Assembly (NCBI GenBank): GCA_964531215.1
Contig: CAZHFK010000009.1
Span: 1-31,701 of the forward strand
DNA length: 31,701 bases
DNA from: WJKP01 sp964531215
Lineage (GTDB): Bacteria > Patescibacteriota > Patescibacteriia > CAIXNZ01
Direction of reading: 5' to 3'
Shown piece by piece: positions 7,851 through 16,036 of this stretch; position 1 is the first letter of the stretch, and each line of letters begins with the position of its first letter. The position numbers were made by a program, and so were the translations under genes. The notes under the pieces are model-generated. The model saw only the letters and a program-made list of their open reading frames with translations, was not told the DNA's origin and searched no databases.

Positions 7851-9230
7851 TCAGTAGCCCGTATCCAGGCTTTCGATTTCCAGTTGCCGAATCATGTAGG
7901 CAGCAGGATTTTTTTGCGCCAGGATATTTAATGCGTAAGAAACAGCGTTTTTATCCGAAAGAATCGTAGCCATGGGATTTTGCGATGGCAATCTGAGACT
8001 GCTCCACACATCCTCCGGATAATCCTTGGCTGTTGCCGGACAAGAAACCACCGGCCAACTGGTATGAGCAGCCAGCATAGGCCCCAAGCCATTGGACATG
8101 CCGACCACGGCAATGATTACACCGCCGTCAGGATAATCCCGCTGCAGCTCTTCCAGTGGAGCCAGGCAAGCCTGTGTCTTTTTATGACCGGAAAGAACGA
8201 TTTCCTGCCTTTCAATACCTGGGACAAAGGGCAATTCGGGTGTTTTGTCGCTATCAGAGCCTTTCCAGACAACTAATGCCTGTTTAGGCAGCCCGATCTG
8301 CTGAACCATATCAGTAACCAAACCATACTTGGCTTCTACCTCTGAAAGCGGCAAACCGTCACGATGGAGCTGTTTACTCAATTCCTGAAAATCACGATCT
8401 CGTAACCGCCAAGAGTCATTGTCGATTACGTCGCTGATCACCAGTAAGCCGTTATCTGTCCAGCCAAACTCGATTTTCCAGTCCACCAGCACATAACCGA
8501 GTAAAGCCCAGGCTTTCTCAATTACCAGGAAAGCCTTATGGTTGAGATTATCCATTGACTTGATTACGTTTAAATTAGAACTTTCCAAACCATCTACTTG
8601 GATGGTAATGTCCGAATCAGCCGGCAATACGACTTCATGCGGATGAACCGAGATCCCCAGATCAGCACCTTGTTCCCAGGCCGGCTGTTTGGGCATCATC
8701 AGCTTCCAGGGATCTACGTAAACGTTTTTGATCCAAGGATCATCCAGCGGCTTTGTCCCTTCTTTGGCCGGGATTTCCGGCAACCCCAGATCTTTACTCA
8801 TTCCGCCTTTTTCCAATTTGCCCTTGGTTGTCTTGAGAAAAAACTCACGGCAAACGGCATGAAAACGATGAGGTTTTTGGCCAGCCGGCGCTTTAAGTTC
8901 AGGCCGGCGTTTAACAAAACTGCCAACTGCCAAACGTCTGGCGATCACTTCCAGCGGAATCATCGCGCATTTTTGGGCAATAAACTCTGTGTCTGAAACC
9001 TGCTCCACAAAAGCAGTCGGCAAGCCACAGTCGTTTAACAGCTGGAAAATCTTGACAGTGGTTTGGGTCGCACAGACAGCCTTGCTGTCAAAACGTTTGG
9101 TAAAAGCCTCATCATCATTAGCTGTAACTTCGTCCTTATTTTGCACCCAGACCAATTCAGGATGCCCTTGAACTTCAAAAATCCGTTTGGTTTTACCTTC
9201 GCTTAGAAGTTTGCCTTGTTTCCAATCCAT
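7851..9230 (-). CDS. purCE: Bifunctional SAICAR synthetase / AIR carboxylase (PurC-PurE fusion, PAICS-like)
   Basis: One 459-aa protein covers AIR to CAIR to SAICAR. The PurC domain (about 1-300) has GKLLSEGKTKRIFE, MIPLEVIARRLAVGSFVKR and ISDVIDNDSWRL. The PurE domain (about 318-459) has WKGSDSDKTPELP, VLSGHKKT, GMSNGLGPMLAAHT and EDVWSSLRLPS. Domain order and wording (MSNGLGP, DVWSSLRLPS) resemble the animal PAICS enzyme, whose carboxylase is class II and uses CO2 directly without PurK. Most bacteria encode separate PurC and class I PurE. The PurC part has an extra stretch around residues 115-220. The start ATG follows a strong AGGAGGAGAAC ribosome site and a TTGACA-17-TAAATT promoter. GC content is visibly above that of murF or rarA, which suggests transfer. 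Confidence 0.92.
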   Translation of the reverse strand: MDWKQGKLLSEGKTKRIFEVQGHPELVWVQNKDEVTANDDEAFTKRFDSKAVCATQTTVKIFQLLNDCGLPTAFVEQVSDTEFIAQKCAMIPLEVIARRLAVGSFVKRRPELKAPAGQKPHRFHAVCREFFLKTTKGKLEKGGMSKDLGLPEIPAKEGTKPLDDPWIKNVYVDPWKLMMPKQPAWEQGADLGISVHPHEVVLPADSDITIQVDGLESSNLNVIKSMDNLNHKAFLVIEKAWALLGYVLVDWKIEFGWTDNGLLVISDVIDNDSWRLRDRDFQELSKQLHRDGLPLSEVEAKYGLVTDMVQQIGLPKQALVVWKGSDSDKTPELPFVPGIERQEIVLSGHKKTQACLAPLEELQRDYPDGGVIIAVVGMSNGLGPMLAAHTSWPVVSCPATAKDYPEDVWSSLRLPSQNPMATILSDKNAVSYALNILAQKNPAAYMIRQLEIESLDTGY

Positions 9231-9352
9231 GTTCTCCTCCTTTTTGTTGTTTTTGCCAATATCTTTTATAAACTTTAAATCTTTTTTAAACTCATTTTAA
9301 AAAATGGGGTCTCGCTGGCACCTGATTACATAGGTAAAAAAGAACTAATAAT

Positions 9353-9381
9353 AATTTAACTTATTAAAATCATTTTGTCAA
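9353..9381 (-). promoter_or_regulatory. Promoter of purCE
   Basis: On the minus strand, TTGACA (9381-9376), a 17-nt spacer and TAAATT (9358-9353). The -35 box lies in one arm of an inverted repeat shared with the divergent purH promoter. Confidence 0.6.
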
Positions 9382-9457
9382 TTTAATTATTGACTTTTTT
9401 AAAAAAATTAACTAAGTTTAAACTATTAGTTCCTTGATATCCTTTAAAATTTAAAGG
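9377..9457. promoter_or_regulatory. Inverted repeats in the purCE/purH divergent control region
   Basis: Three symmetrical elements are visible. GTCAAT-6-ATTGAC (9377-9394) holds both -35 boxes. AACTAA...TTAGTT (9410-9431), centred on the palindrome GTTTAAAC, overlaps the purH -10. CCTTTAAA-A-TTTAAAGG (9441-9457) lies in the purH leader. They could be operators. I see no match to the E. coli or Bacillus Pur boxes, nor to the guanine or ZTP riboswitch cores. The 277-bp spacer contains no gene. Confidence 0.45.
9390..9418 (+). promoter_or_regulatory. Promoter of purH
   Basis: TTGACT (9390-9395), 17-nt spacer, TAAGTT (9413-9418). This leaves a leader of about 80 nt before the ATG. Confidence 0.5.
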
Positions 9458-9507
9458 CTTAAATATAAGCTGGGGAGATTACAAACCAAAAACAAAGGAG
9501 AAGAAAC

Positions 9508-11229
9508 ATGCCAGAAAAGAAAAAAGTTAAAAAGAAACCATCAGCCACAAAAAAAAGTCAAGGTAAAAACAAGCCTTCTTCAAGGCTGGAAATTCCCAAA
9601 GGCAAAAAAGTCGCTTTAATCTCGGTTTATGATAAAACCGGGATTGAAGAATTTGCCCAAGAACTGATCAAGCTGGGCTATTTTATCCTGTCTTCAGGCG
9701 GAACAGCAAAAAAACTTTCTGAAGCTGGCATACCAGTGACTGATGTAGCTGAAATGGTCGGCGGAGAAGCTATCCTGGGTCATCGCGTAGTCACCTTGTC
9801 CCGTGAAGTCCATGCCGGGCTTTTGGCACGCCTGGACAAGCCCGAAGACATGAAAGAGCTTAAAGCGCTGGGCATCCCGCCGATTCATATGGTGGTCTGC
9901 GACTTTTATCCTTTAAAACAAGAACTCGCCAAACAATCAGCCACAATAGATTCTGTTGTGGAAATGACTGATATCGGCGGTCCAACCATGATCAGAAGCG
10001 CAGCTAAAGGTGGCCGCATAGTTATTTGCGATCCGGATGACCGAAATGAGATTTTGCAAAAATTAAAGCAAAACAAAAAACTCAGTCAAAAAGAAATTGA
10101 AAGCTTAAGGGCTAAAGCTGAATACATAGTCAGCCAATACTGTCTGGATTCAGCCCGATTTCACAGCAACGGAAAAATAACCGGGTTAATTGGTAGGTTC
10201 TTAAGTAAATGTAAGTACGGCGAAAACCCATGGCAAAACAATAACAACACCGGGCTTTTTTCAATCAAAAGCAATAATCCTTTGGCTTTGGAAAATTTCC
10301 AATTGCTGACCGGTATGGAGCCATCATTTATCAATTACACCGACATGGATCGCCTACTTCAGACTATCACACACATCGCAGCCGGTTTTGATGTCAATTT
10401 TGACCGAGTTCCCCTGATCGCCTGTGCAGTCAAGCATGGTAATCCTTGCGGAGCTGCTATCGGCTATGATCCGCTTGAAGTCATAAAAAAAATGACGCTA
10501 GGTGATCATTTAGCCATTTTTGGCGGTATTGTCATGACCAATTTTCCATTGACTGCAGAAATGATCGAAAAATTACTGACCATTAACCAACCGCCGGACA
10601 AACGATTACTGCTGGACGGAGTCATCGCACCACATGTCACAGATGAGGCCATCGAACTACTCAAACGCAAAGGCGACAAATGCCGCATCCTGGTCAACAA
10701 GCACCTTCTTAACATCAATTCCTTGAGTCTGGACAAAGGCGAAAAAATCAGGCAAGTCCGCGGTGGATTTTTGAGCCAGCCTAACCATACCGATATTCTG
10801 GATCTGGCTGATCCGCATATGGTCATTACCAAGCCCAAAAATCATAATGGGCTAACCGAGTCCCATTACGAGGATATCATCCTGGCTTGGGCCGTGGGCT
10901 GTACTTCTAACAGTAATACAACCTGCCTGGTTCGTTCTGGTCAATTGCTCGGTGACGGCGTAGGCCAGCAAAGCAGGGTTGCCAGCTGCCAGGCTACTGT
11001 CTTTCGTGCCAAGGAATCAGGACACGAAACCAAGCTGTCAGTGGCTTACACTGACTCATTCTGCCCGCAGCCTGACGCTCCTAAAGTTCTGGCTGATGCC
11101 GGTGTCAGTATTCTCTTTGCCAGTTCCGGCTCGGTCAATGACAAAATCGTCCAGGAAACCTGCCAGGAAAAAGGCTTAATCCTGGTCCAGCTGCCAGACA
11201 AAGTTTGTCGCGGCTTTTTCGGCCACTAA
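9508..11229 (+). CDS. purH: Bifunctional AICAR transformylase / IMP cyclohydrolase (PurH), divergent N-domain
   Basis: PurH makes the last two purine steps: AICAR plus 10-formyl-THF to FAICAR, then ring closure to IMP. A lysine-rich tail (residues 1-25) is unusual. The cyclohydrolase domain follows (VALISVYDKTGIEEFA, LSSGGTAKKL, TDIGG, IRSAAKGG). The transformylase domain has KYGENPW, the catalytic pair K309-H310 in VKHGNPCG, and GDGVGQQSRV. In the cyclohydrolase domain the usual GRVKTLHP reads HRVVTLSR, so the catalytic lysine is V95. The conserved CNLYP reads CDFYP. D155, K167 and Y134 are kept. The transformylase looks intact, and the cyclohydrolase may be altered. A strong AAAGGAGAAG ribosome site fixes the ATG. 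It is monocistronic with its own promoter and terminator. Confidence 0.93.
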   Translation: MPEKKKVKKKPSATKKSQGKNKPSSRLEIPKGKKVALISVYDKTGIEEFAQELIKLGYFILSSGGTAKKLSEAGIPVTDVAEMVGGEAILGHRVVTLSREVHAGLLARLDKPEDMKELKALGIPPIHMVVCDFYPLKQELAKQSATIDSVVEMTDIGGPTMIRSAAKGGRIVICDPDDRNEILQKLKQNKKLSQKEIESLRAKAEYIVSQYCLDSARFHSNGKITGLIGRFLSKCKYGENPWQNNNNTGLFSIKSNNPLALENFQLLTGMEPSFINYTDMDRLLQTITHIAAGFDVNFDRVPLIACAVKHGNPCGAAIGYDPLEVIKKMTLGDHLAIFGGIVMTNFPLTAEMIEKLLTINQPPDKRLLLDGVIAPHVTDEAIELLKRKGDKCRILVNKHLLNINSLSLDKGEKIRQVRGGFLSQPNHTDILDLADPHMVITKPKNHNGLTESHYEDIILAWAVGCTSNSNTTCLVRSGQLLGDGVGQQSRVASCQATVFRAKESGHETKLSVAYTDSFCPQPDAPKVLADAGVSILFASSGSVNDKIVQETCQEKGLILVQLPDKVCRGFFGH

Positions 11230-11248
11230 AAACTTGCTTTAAATTAAT

Positions 11249-11290
11249 AAGCCCCCTACACCATTTGGTGTCGGGGGCTTTTCTTTTTTT
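11249..11290. terminator. Bidirectional terminator between purH and purB
   Basis: A long GC-rich hairpin (AAGCCCCC and ACACCA paired with TGGTGT and GGGGGCTT) is followed by TTCTTTTTTT on the plus strand and an A/T-rich flank on the minus strand. It serves the convergent purH and purB genes. Confidence 0.92.
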
Positions 11291-11292
11291 GA

Positions 11293-12780
11293 TCAAAGAC
11301 CAAAAGCCTGGAAAATATATGGTTCACCACGCAACTGATATTCCAAACAAAATAGCTCTTCCCAGCTTAAAACAATTTTATCCTCAAGAAACAAATCCGC
11401 CAAAACCTGATTCCAGCTAGTAATCTCTTGATCACTGGCTTCTAAACTTGGATGAGATGTCAACTTGCCATTTTCAATGATATCCATAATATTGAATTGC
11501 TTAAACAGCTGAATGTAAATCCATTCCCAGAATTCATCGGCTTCAGCCAATGAGCTAAAAGCATTTTCGCGTAATTTTTGTCGTTTCTCATGCACCTGAT
11601 GCGACATAAACGAGGCTAATTGCACAATCCGGTAAGCGTCTTCGTGCTTTAAGCCTAGTTCTGCGAATTTTCCTTTAAGCCAATCTTTGGCATCTTCTGA
11701 GGCATAACAGCCTTTAGAATTAATTATTTCCAGCATCATATTATCAGGAAAAACTTGCAAACCGTCCAAGATCTTAATCATATTTTTAAAAGACTTCATG
11801 GTTACATGAAAAATATCTGGCCAGGCAATTCGCTCTGTGCTAGACTGCTCAATCGCCCGTTCTTCCCAGGTAATAGCACGTTCACGCAGCATCTGGGCAA
11901 AATTATGAGCCATGGTCAGCATACCAATCTGATTTTCACAGGTTATGGTATTCTTTTTATGAGGCATGGCCGAAGAGCCTTTTTGCTTTTTGCCAAATGG
12001 TTCCTGATAAATAGGGTTCCCGCTTCTGGCACCCAACCTAATATCCTCAGCTATTTGCGTTAAACTGATAACAATCATTTCCAAAGCATTCGCTAATGGC
12101 AAATAAACTACTCTGGGCATTATTTGGGTTGCACCGATAAAAGGTTTTAGCCCCAAAATTTGCAAAGCCCGGGCTTCTTCTTCCATGGTTAACCCTTGAT
12201 AATTACCAATAGCGCCGCTTAACTTTGACTGAGCTATAAGCTTATGAGCATAAAGCGTTTGATCATAGGCAAGCAAAAAAGGTTTTAACCAGGTAAGGCA
12301 ACGTTTACCAAATGACTGCAGTTTGGCTTCCTGACCATGAGTTCTTCCCAGCATAGGAGTATAGCGATATTTTTCAGCCATAGCCAATAAAAGCCCCTTG
12401 ATTCTTTCATAAGGCTTATCAATTTGTGACACTGATTCGCCAAGCAAAAGAGCCATGGCCGGCTCTTCAGTATCAAAACTTGTCATGCCTTTATGCCAAA
12501 ACTGATGCAGTTCAGAGGGTAAATGCCTTAGCCGTTCATCCAAAAATGCGTTCAGATCATGATGTATTTCCTTGTCTCTTGCTTTCCACCAAATAACAGC
12601 TTCATCATCAATCGGATGAATCTCAAGTATGTCTTTTATTTTTTTATAAGTACCAGCTGGAAAAATATTCATTTGTTCTCTGGCTAAAATCACTGCCAAC
12701 TCAACTTCTTGCCATTTTTTTAACTTGGATTTATCACTCCAAATCTCGGCAATTTGAGGATCCTCATAACGTTCAATCAT
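11293..12780 (-). CDS. purB: Adenylosuccinate lyase
   Basis: A 495-aa fumarase/aspartase-superfamily enzyme. It removes fumarate from SAICAR to give AICAR, and from adenylosuccinate to give AMP. The signature loop GSSAMPHKKN with the catalytic serine is at residues 268-277. The general-acid histidine lies in MLGRTHGQ (H148). The N-terminal SFDTEEPAMALLL region matches the family TSxD segment. Length is normal. The ATG at 12780 follows a strong AGGAGGGAAACA ribosome site and its own TTGACA-17-TAAGTT promoter. The terminator is shared with purH. It links the purCE and purH products in one pathway. Confidence 0.95.
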   Translation of the reverse strand: MIERYEDPQIAEIWSDKSKLKKWQEVELAVILAREQMNIFPAGTYKKIKDILEIHPIDDEAVIWWKARDKEIHHDLNAFLDERLRHLPSELHQFWHKGMTSFDTEEPAMALLLGESVSQIDKPYERIKGLLLAMAEKYRYTPMLGRTHGQEAKLQSFGKRCLTWLKPFLLAYDQTLYAHKLIAQSKLSGAIGNYQGLTMEEEARALQILGLKPFIGATQIMPRVVYLPLANALEMIVISLTQIAEDIRLGARSGNPIYQEPFGKKQKGSSAMPHKKNTITCENQIGMLTMAHNFAQMLRERAITWEERAIEQSSTERIAWPDIFHVTMKSFKNMIKILDGLQVFPDNMMLEIINSKGCYASEDAKDWLKGKFAELGLKHEDAYRIVQLASFMSHQVHEKRQKLRENAFSSLAEADEFWEWIYIQLFKQFNIMDIIENGKLTSHPSLEASDQEITSWNQVLADLFLEDKIVLSWEELFCLEYQLRGEPYIFQAFGL

Positions 12781-12841
12781 TGTTTCCCTCCTTGTTTGTT
12801 TTTTATAATTTAAAAACTTGATTGTAAAAGTCCGTTTTTAT

Positions 12842-12870
12842 AACTTAAATAATTAATCTTGTTTTGTCAA
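12842..12870 (-). promoter_or_regulatory. Promoter of purB
   Basis: On the minus strand, TTGACA (12870-12865), a 17-nt spacer and TAAGTT (12847-12842). The -10 is identical to that of purH. Confidence 0.55.
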
Positions 12871-12893
12871 CATATTTTTAACATTTTATTTGC

Positions 12894-12922
12894 TTGCCAA
12901 AATTCTCTTGTTTCGGTAAGAT
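12894..12922 (+). promoter_or_regulatory. Promoter of dnaB
   Basis: TTGCCA (12894-12899), 17-nt spacer, TAAGAT (12917-12922). It is followed by a leader of about 125 nt containing distant complementary words (GTTAGTT near 12971 and AACTAAC near 13020, GAAGT and ACTTC inside them) that could fold over the region. No Shine-Dalgarno sequence precedes the dnaB ATG. Confidence 0.5.
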
Positions 12923-13054
12923 AAAATAATAAAAAGTCTATGAACAATGGGTAAAGAAGACGGTTGAATTGTTAGTTAATAGAAGTGGATGTAAGAAATC
13001 TCTATCTAACTTCCCAAAAACTAACCAGTATCATACCAAAGTAAAAAATAAATC

Positions 13055-14518
13055 ATGCCGGAAAATAAAAAAACAGACAAAAATATTGCCGGGAAATTAC
13101 CACCGCAAAATATTGAAGCCGAACAATCACTCTTGGGTTCTCTTTTAATTGATAAAGACGCCATTATTAAAATCGCTGATATTGTTAATGCCAATGACTT
13201 TTATCAAGATAAACATCGCTTAATTTTTGATGCTATGCTGGATTTGTACGGCAAACGTGAACCGATTGATTTATTAACTTTAGCTAACCGTTTAACCGAA
13301 AAAGAAAAACTTAAAGAAATTGGGGGGCGCTCTTATCTGGCTTCTTTAAGCAACATGGTACCGACATCTTCTCATGTTATTTATTATGCTGAAATAGTTC
13401 AAAAAAAATCATCTTTACGTAATTTAATTACTGCCGCTTCCAATATAACCAAGATTGGCTATGATGAAGAAGAAGATGTTTCCAGTATTTTGGATAAAGC
13501 CGAACAAACCATTTTTGCTGTTTCGCAAGGACATCAAAAGCAGCAATTTATACCAATTACCAATATTTTAAATGATACTTTTGAACGAATTGATGCTATT
13601 CATAAAGATAAAGGCAAACTACGCGGAGTGCCAACCGGTTTTAATGATTTAGACAGTCTTTTGGCCGGTTTACAAAAATCCGATCTAATTATTTTGGCTG
13701 CCAGGCCATCGGTTGGTAAAACAACGTTTGCTTTGGATATTGCCCGTAATGTCGCTACTAAAAACAAAACTCCTGTTGCTCTTTTCAGCCTGGAAATGTC
13801 CAAAGAACAATTGGTTGATCGCTTGCTTTGTGCTGAAGCCAATGTGGATTTATGGAAAATGAGAACCGGTCGTTTATCAGACAAACAAGAGGATGACGAT
13901 TTCCCACGAATTGGTCATGCTATGGGTACTTTGGCTGAAGCGCCTATTTTTATTGATGATTATGCCAATGCCAATATAATGGAAATCAGAACCAAAGCCA
14001 GACGCCTACAAATGGAACATGATTTAGGTTTAATAGTGATTGATTATTTACAATTAATGGAAGGTAGAATAAGAACCGATAATCGCGTCCAGGAAATTTC
14101 TGAAATATCACGTGGTTTAAAACAAATTGCCAAAGAATTAAATGTACCGATTTTAGCTTTATCACAGCTTAACCGTAGTGTAGAAACCAGACAACCACCT
14201 ATTCCCAAACTGGCTGACCTGCGTGAATCAGGCTCAATTGAACAAGATGCTGATATTGTCATGTTTATTTATCGTGAATCCGTTTATAAAAAAGACTTGG
14301 AACTTGATCGTAAAAATCTGGCTGAAATTTATATTTCCAAACACAGAAACGGGCCAACTGGTGTTGTTAAATTATTTTTTGATGAACAAAAAGTTAGTTT
14401 TCGTAATTTGGAAAAACAAAATTCAAACTTTTCCGAAGAACCGCCACCAGAACCTGGTCCTAAAAAATCTAATCAGGACTTAAAAAGTCAAGACATGCAA
14501 TTACCAAATTTTGGCTAA
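13055..14518 (+). CDS. dnaB: Replicative DNA helicase DnaB
   Basis: A 487-aa hexameric helicase that unwinds the replication fork. The N-terminal DnaB domain (about 15-120) begins LPPQNIEAEQSLLGSLLID. The linker leads to the RecA-like ATPase, with Walker A ARPSVGKTT at 216-224 and Walker B LIVIDYLQLM near 333. The DnaB words ALSQLNRSVETR and LRESGSIEQDADIV follow. The C-terminal tail after about 455 is charged and proline-rich. Length is usual for the family and no intein is present. The next genes on the strand are ybaB and recR, so DNA replication and repair functions are grouped. Confidence 0.97.
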   Translation: MPENKKTDKNIAGKLPPQNIEAEQSLLGSLLIDKDAIIKIADIVNANDFYQDKHRLIFDAMLDLYGKREPIDLLTLANRLTEKEKLKEIGGRSYLASLSNMVPTSSHVIYYAEIVQKKSSLRNLITAASNITKIGYDEEEDVSSILDKAEQTIFAVSQGHQKQQFIPITNILNDTFERIDAIHKDKGKLRGVPTGFNDLDSLLAGLQKSDLIILAARPSVGKTTFALDIARNVATKNKTPVALFSLEMSKEQLVDRLLCAEANVDLWKMRTGRLSDKQEDDDFPRIGHAMGTLAEAPIFIDDYANANIMEIRTKARRLQMEHDLGLIVIDYLQLMEGRIRTDNRVQEISEISRGLKQIAKELNVPILALSQLNRSVETRQPPIPKLADLRESGSIEQDADIVMFIYRESVYKKDLELDRKNLAEIYISKHRNGPTGVVKLFFDEQKVSFRNLEKQNSNFSEEPPPEPGPKKSNQDLKSQDMQLPNFG

Positions 14519-14553
14519 AGAATTACTAACTAATAATTACTAATGATCAACCT

Positions 14554-14847
14554 ATGTTTAACAAATTAAAACAATTCAAAGATTTAAAAAACCAAGCCAA
14601 TCAATTAAAAGAAGCTTTAGCCCAAGAAACTGCCGAAGGTTCGGCTGACTGGGGTAAAGTTAAAGTAAAAATTGACGGTAATCAGGAAATTTTAAATGTT
14701 GAGATTGATCCTGAATTATTATCTTCTGACAATAAAGAAAAACTTGAACAAAACATTAAGGAAGCGACTAATGATGCCATTAAAAAAGTACAAAAAATTA
14801 TGGCTGATACAATGCAGCAATCAGGCTTAAATTTTCCCGGCATGTAA
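14554..14847 (+). CDS. ybaB: YbaB/EbfC nucleoid-associated protein
   Basis: A 97-aa DNA-binding protein, probably a dimer that coats DNA. Features of the family are the N-terminal charged helix (LKQFKDLKNQANQLKEAL), the strand VKVKIDGNQEILNVEIDPE, and the C-terminal DAIKKVQKIMADTMQQ followed by a short glycine-rich end. It is encoded directly ahead of recR, the classic ybaB-recR pair, though dnaB stands where dnaX usually is. No Shine-Dalgarno sequence is visible. Confidence 0.9.
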   Translation: MFNKLKQFKDLKNQANQLKEALAQETAEGSADWGKVKVKIDGNQEILNVEIDPELLSSDNKEKLEQNIKEATNDAIKKVQKIMADTMQQSGLNFPGM

Positions 14848-14950
14848 AAATATAAAACAAATATACTAATAAAATTACGAATAAAAAGCTAAGATCATTA
14901 ATAATGATTATTTATCAGCTTTCAGCTTCGTATATTAGCTTCAATCAATC

Positions 14951-15553
14951 ATGATTAAATTCCCCCCGACCATTCAAAATCTAATCGACCAATTTGCCAA
15001 GCTACCCGGCATCGGCCCCAAAACAGCAGAGCGGCTTGTTTTTTATTTGCTTAAATGGTCGCAAAAAGAAAAAGATGAATTTGCCAAAGCCTTAACCGAT
15101 CTAAGTCATAGTATAACTCATTGTTCTATTTGCCATAATATTTCCGAAAAAGATCCTTGTTTTATTTGTTCTGATCAAACCAGAGATAAATCCAAAATTT
15201 GCGTAGTAGCCGAAGCTCATGATTTGGCAGCGATTGAAAATACCAGTGAATTTAAAGGTGTTTATCATGTTTTGGGTGGTGTTTTAGATCCTTTGCATGG
15301 CATTACGCCCCAAAAACTAAAAACTGATCAGCTACTGGCCAAAATCCAAGAAAATAATTTAACCGAAATAATCATGGCTTTTAACCCTGACATGGAAGGT
15401 GAAGCTACCATGACTTATTTGAAAAATTTACTTGAACCGTTTACCAAAATAAAAATAACCCGCTTGGCCAGAGGCATGCCAGTCGGTTCTGATTTGGAAT
15501 ATACTGATGAAATTACACTTTCTAACGCTTTAAAAAACAGACGAGACATATAA
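14951..15553 (+). CDS. recR: Recombination protein RecR
   Basis: A 200-aa RecFOR-pathway protein that helps load RecA at gapped DNA. A helix-hairpin-helix (FAKLPGIGPKTAERLVFYLL, residues 16-35) is followed by a C4 zinc finger (C58, C61, C70, C73) and a Toprim domain (ICVVAEAHDLAAIE to about 176). The Walker-A-like C-terminal end reads ARGMPVGSDLEYTDEITLSN in two words. Length is normal. The 103-bp spacer after ybaB has nested complementary words (TACGAA with TTCGTA, AAAGCT with AGCTTT) but no gene. Confidence 0.96.
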   Translation: MIKFPPTIQNLIDQFAKLPGIGPKTAERLVFYLLKWSQKEKDEFAKALTDLSHSITHCSICHNISEKDPCFICSDQTRDKSKICVVAEAHDLAAIENTSEFKGVYHVLGGVLDPLHGITPQKLKTDQLLAKIQENNLTEIIMAFNPDMEGEATMTYLKNLLEPFTKIKITRLARGMPVGSDLEYTDEITLSNALKNRRDI

Positions 15554-15585
15554 GCCCTTTGTTTAATAACAACGGGCTTTTTTTA
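15552..15585 (+). terminator. Terminator of the dnaB-ybaB-recR group
   Basis: A 12-bp stem with a single mismatch (AAGCCCTTTGTT with AACAACGGGCTT) and a TAAT loop, followed by seven T. It overlaps the recR stop codon. Confidence 0.85.
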
Positions 15586-15594
15586 TTTTAATCA

Positions 15595-15623
15595 AAAAAT
15601 CCCGCACCAAGTGATACGGGATT
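15595..15623 (-). terminator. Terminator of the gene at 15630-15911
   Basis: On the minus strand, AATCCCG pairs with CGGGATT around a 12-nt loop and is followed by TTTTGATT. It lies just past the stop codon at 15630. Confidence 0.75.
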
Positions 15624-15629
15624 ATTTTT

Positions 15630-15911
15630 TTAGTTATTTTCTGCAACAAAGCCAGTTAGTTCTAAGGTTTCAATATCAATTTTAAATTCTTTTAATACTT
15701 CAACTATTTTTTTAATTTTCTCAATATCAGTGCTGCAAATTCTTAAAAAAGGTTGTGGTTCCTTATTAATATCAAAACAATAATCAAGACATATAGTAAA
15801 AACCACATCATCTTGTAATTCGGGCGTTTTTATACGAATAGCATCACAAACCTTTGTAGCTAAAAAATTAGCCTTAGCTAGATCCAAGCCATGAATCTCA
15901 ATATTTGGCAT
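15630..15911 (-). CDS. Small protein, possibly of the tautomerase fold
   Basis: A 93-aa soluble protein starting MPNIEIHGLDLAKANFLATK. Predicted order is strand, helix, strand (VVFTICLDYCFD), helix (DIEKIKKIVEVLKEF), strand (IETLELTGF). The proline after the initiator methionine and this beta-alpha-beta pattern recall 4-oxalocrotonate tautomerase and DUF1904 relatives, where Pro-1 is the catalytic base. The likeness is weak and comes from pattern alone. A strong AAAGGAGGATGGA ribosome site fixes the ATG. It has its own terminator, and a TTGACA lies upstream at 15971-15966. It is one of the orphan genes with strong ribosome sites. Confidence 0.6.
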   Translation of the reverse strand: MPNIEIHGLDLAKANFLATKVCDAIRIKTPELQDDVVFTICLDYCFDINKEPQPFLRICSTDIEKIKKIVEVLKEFKIDIETLELTGFVAENN

Positions 15912-15972
15912 TCCATCCTCCTTTTTAAAAAAACATTATTAAAGTATTGCAAATAAAATAAAATCTGTCAAT

Positions 15973-16014
15973 AAAAAAATGCATCCTCTGCCTAGCTTAG
16001 GATGACATTTTTTT
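15973..16014. terminator. Terminator of rplU
   Basis: AAAAAAATG and ATCCT pair with AGGAT and CATTTTTTT, with a small bulge. It can work in both directions. It lies just past the rplU stop. Confidence 0.8.
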
Positions 16015-16036
16015 ATATTATAACTTTTACTGTTTT

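Noticed and set aside
9300..9345. Possible purine or ZTP riboswitch (GGGGTCTCGCTGGCACC)
   Set aside because: GCTGGCAC recalls the ZTP motif, but the second conserved half and the pseudoknot partner are absent.
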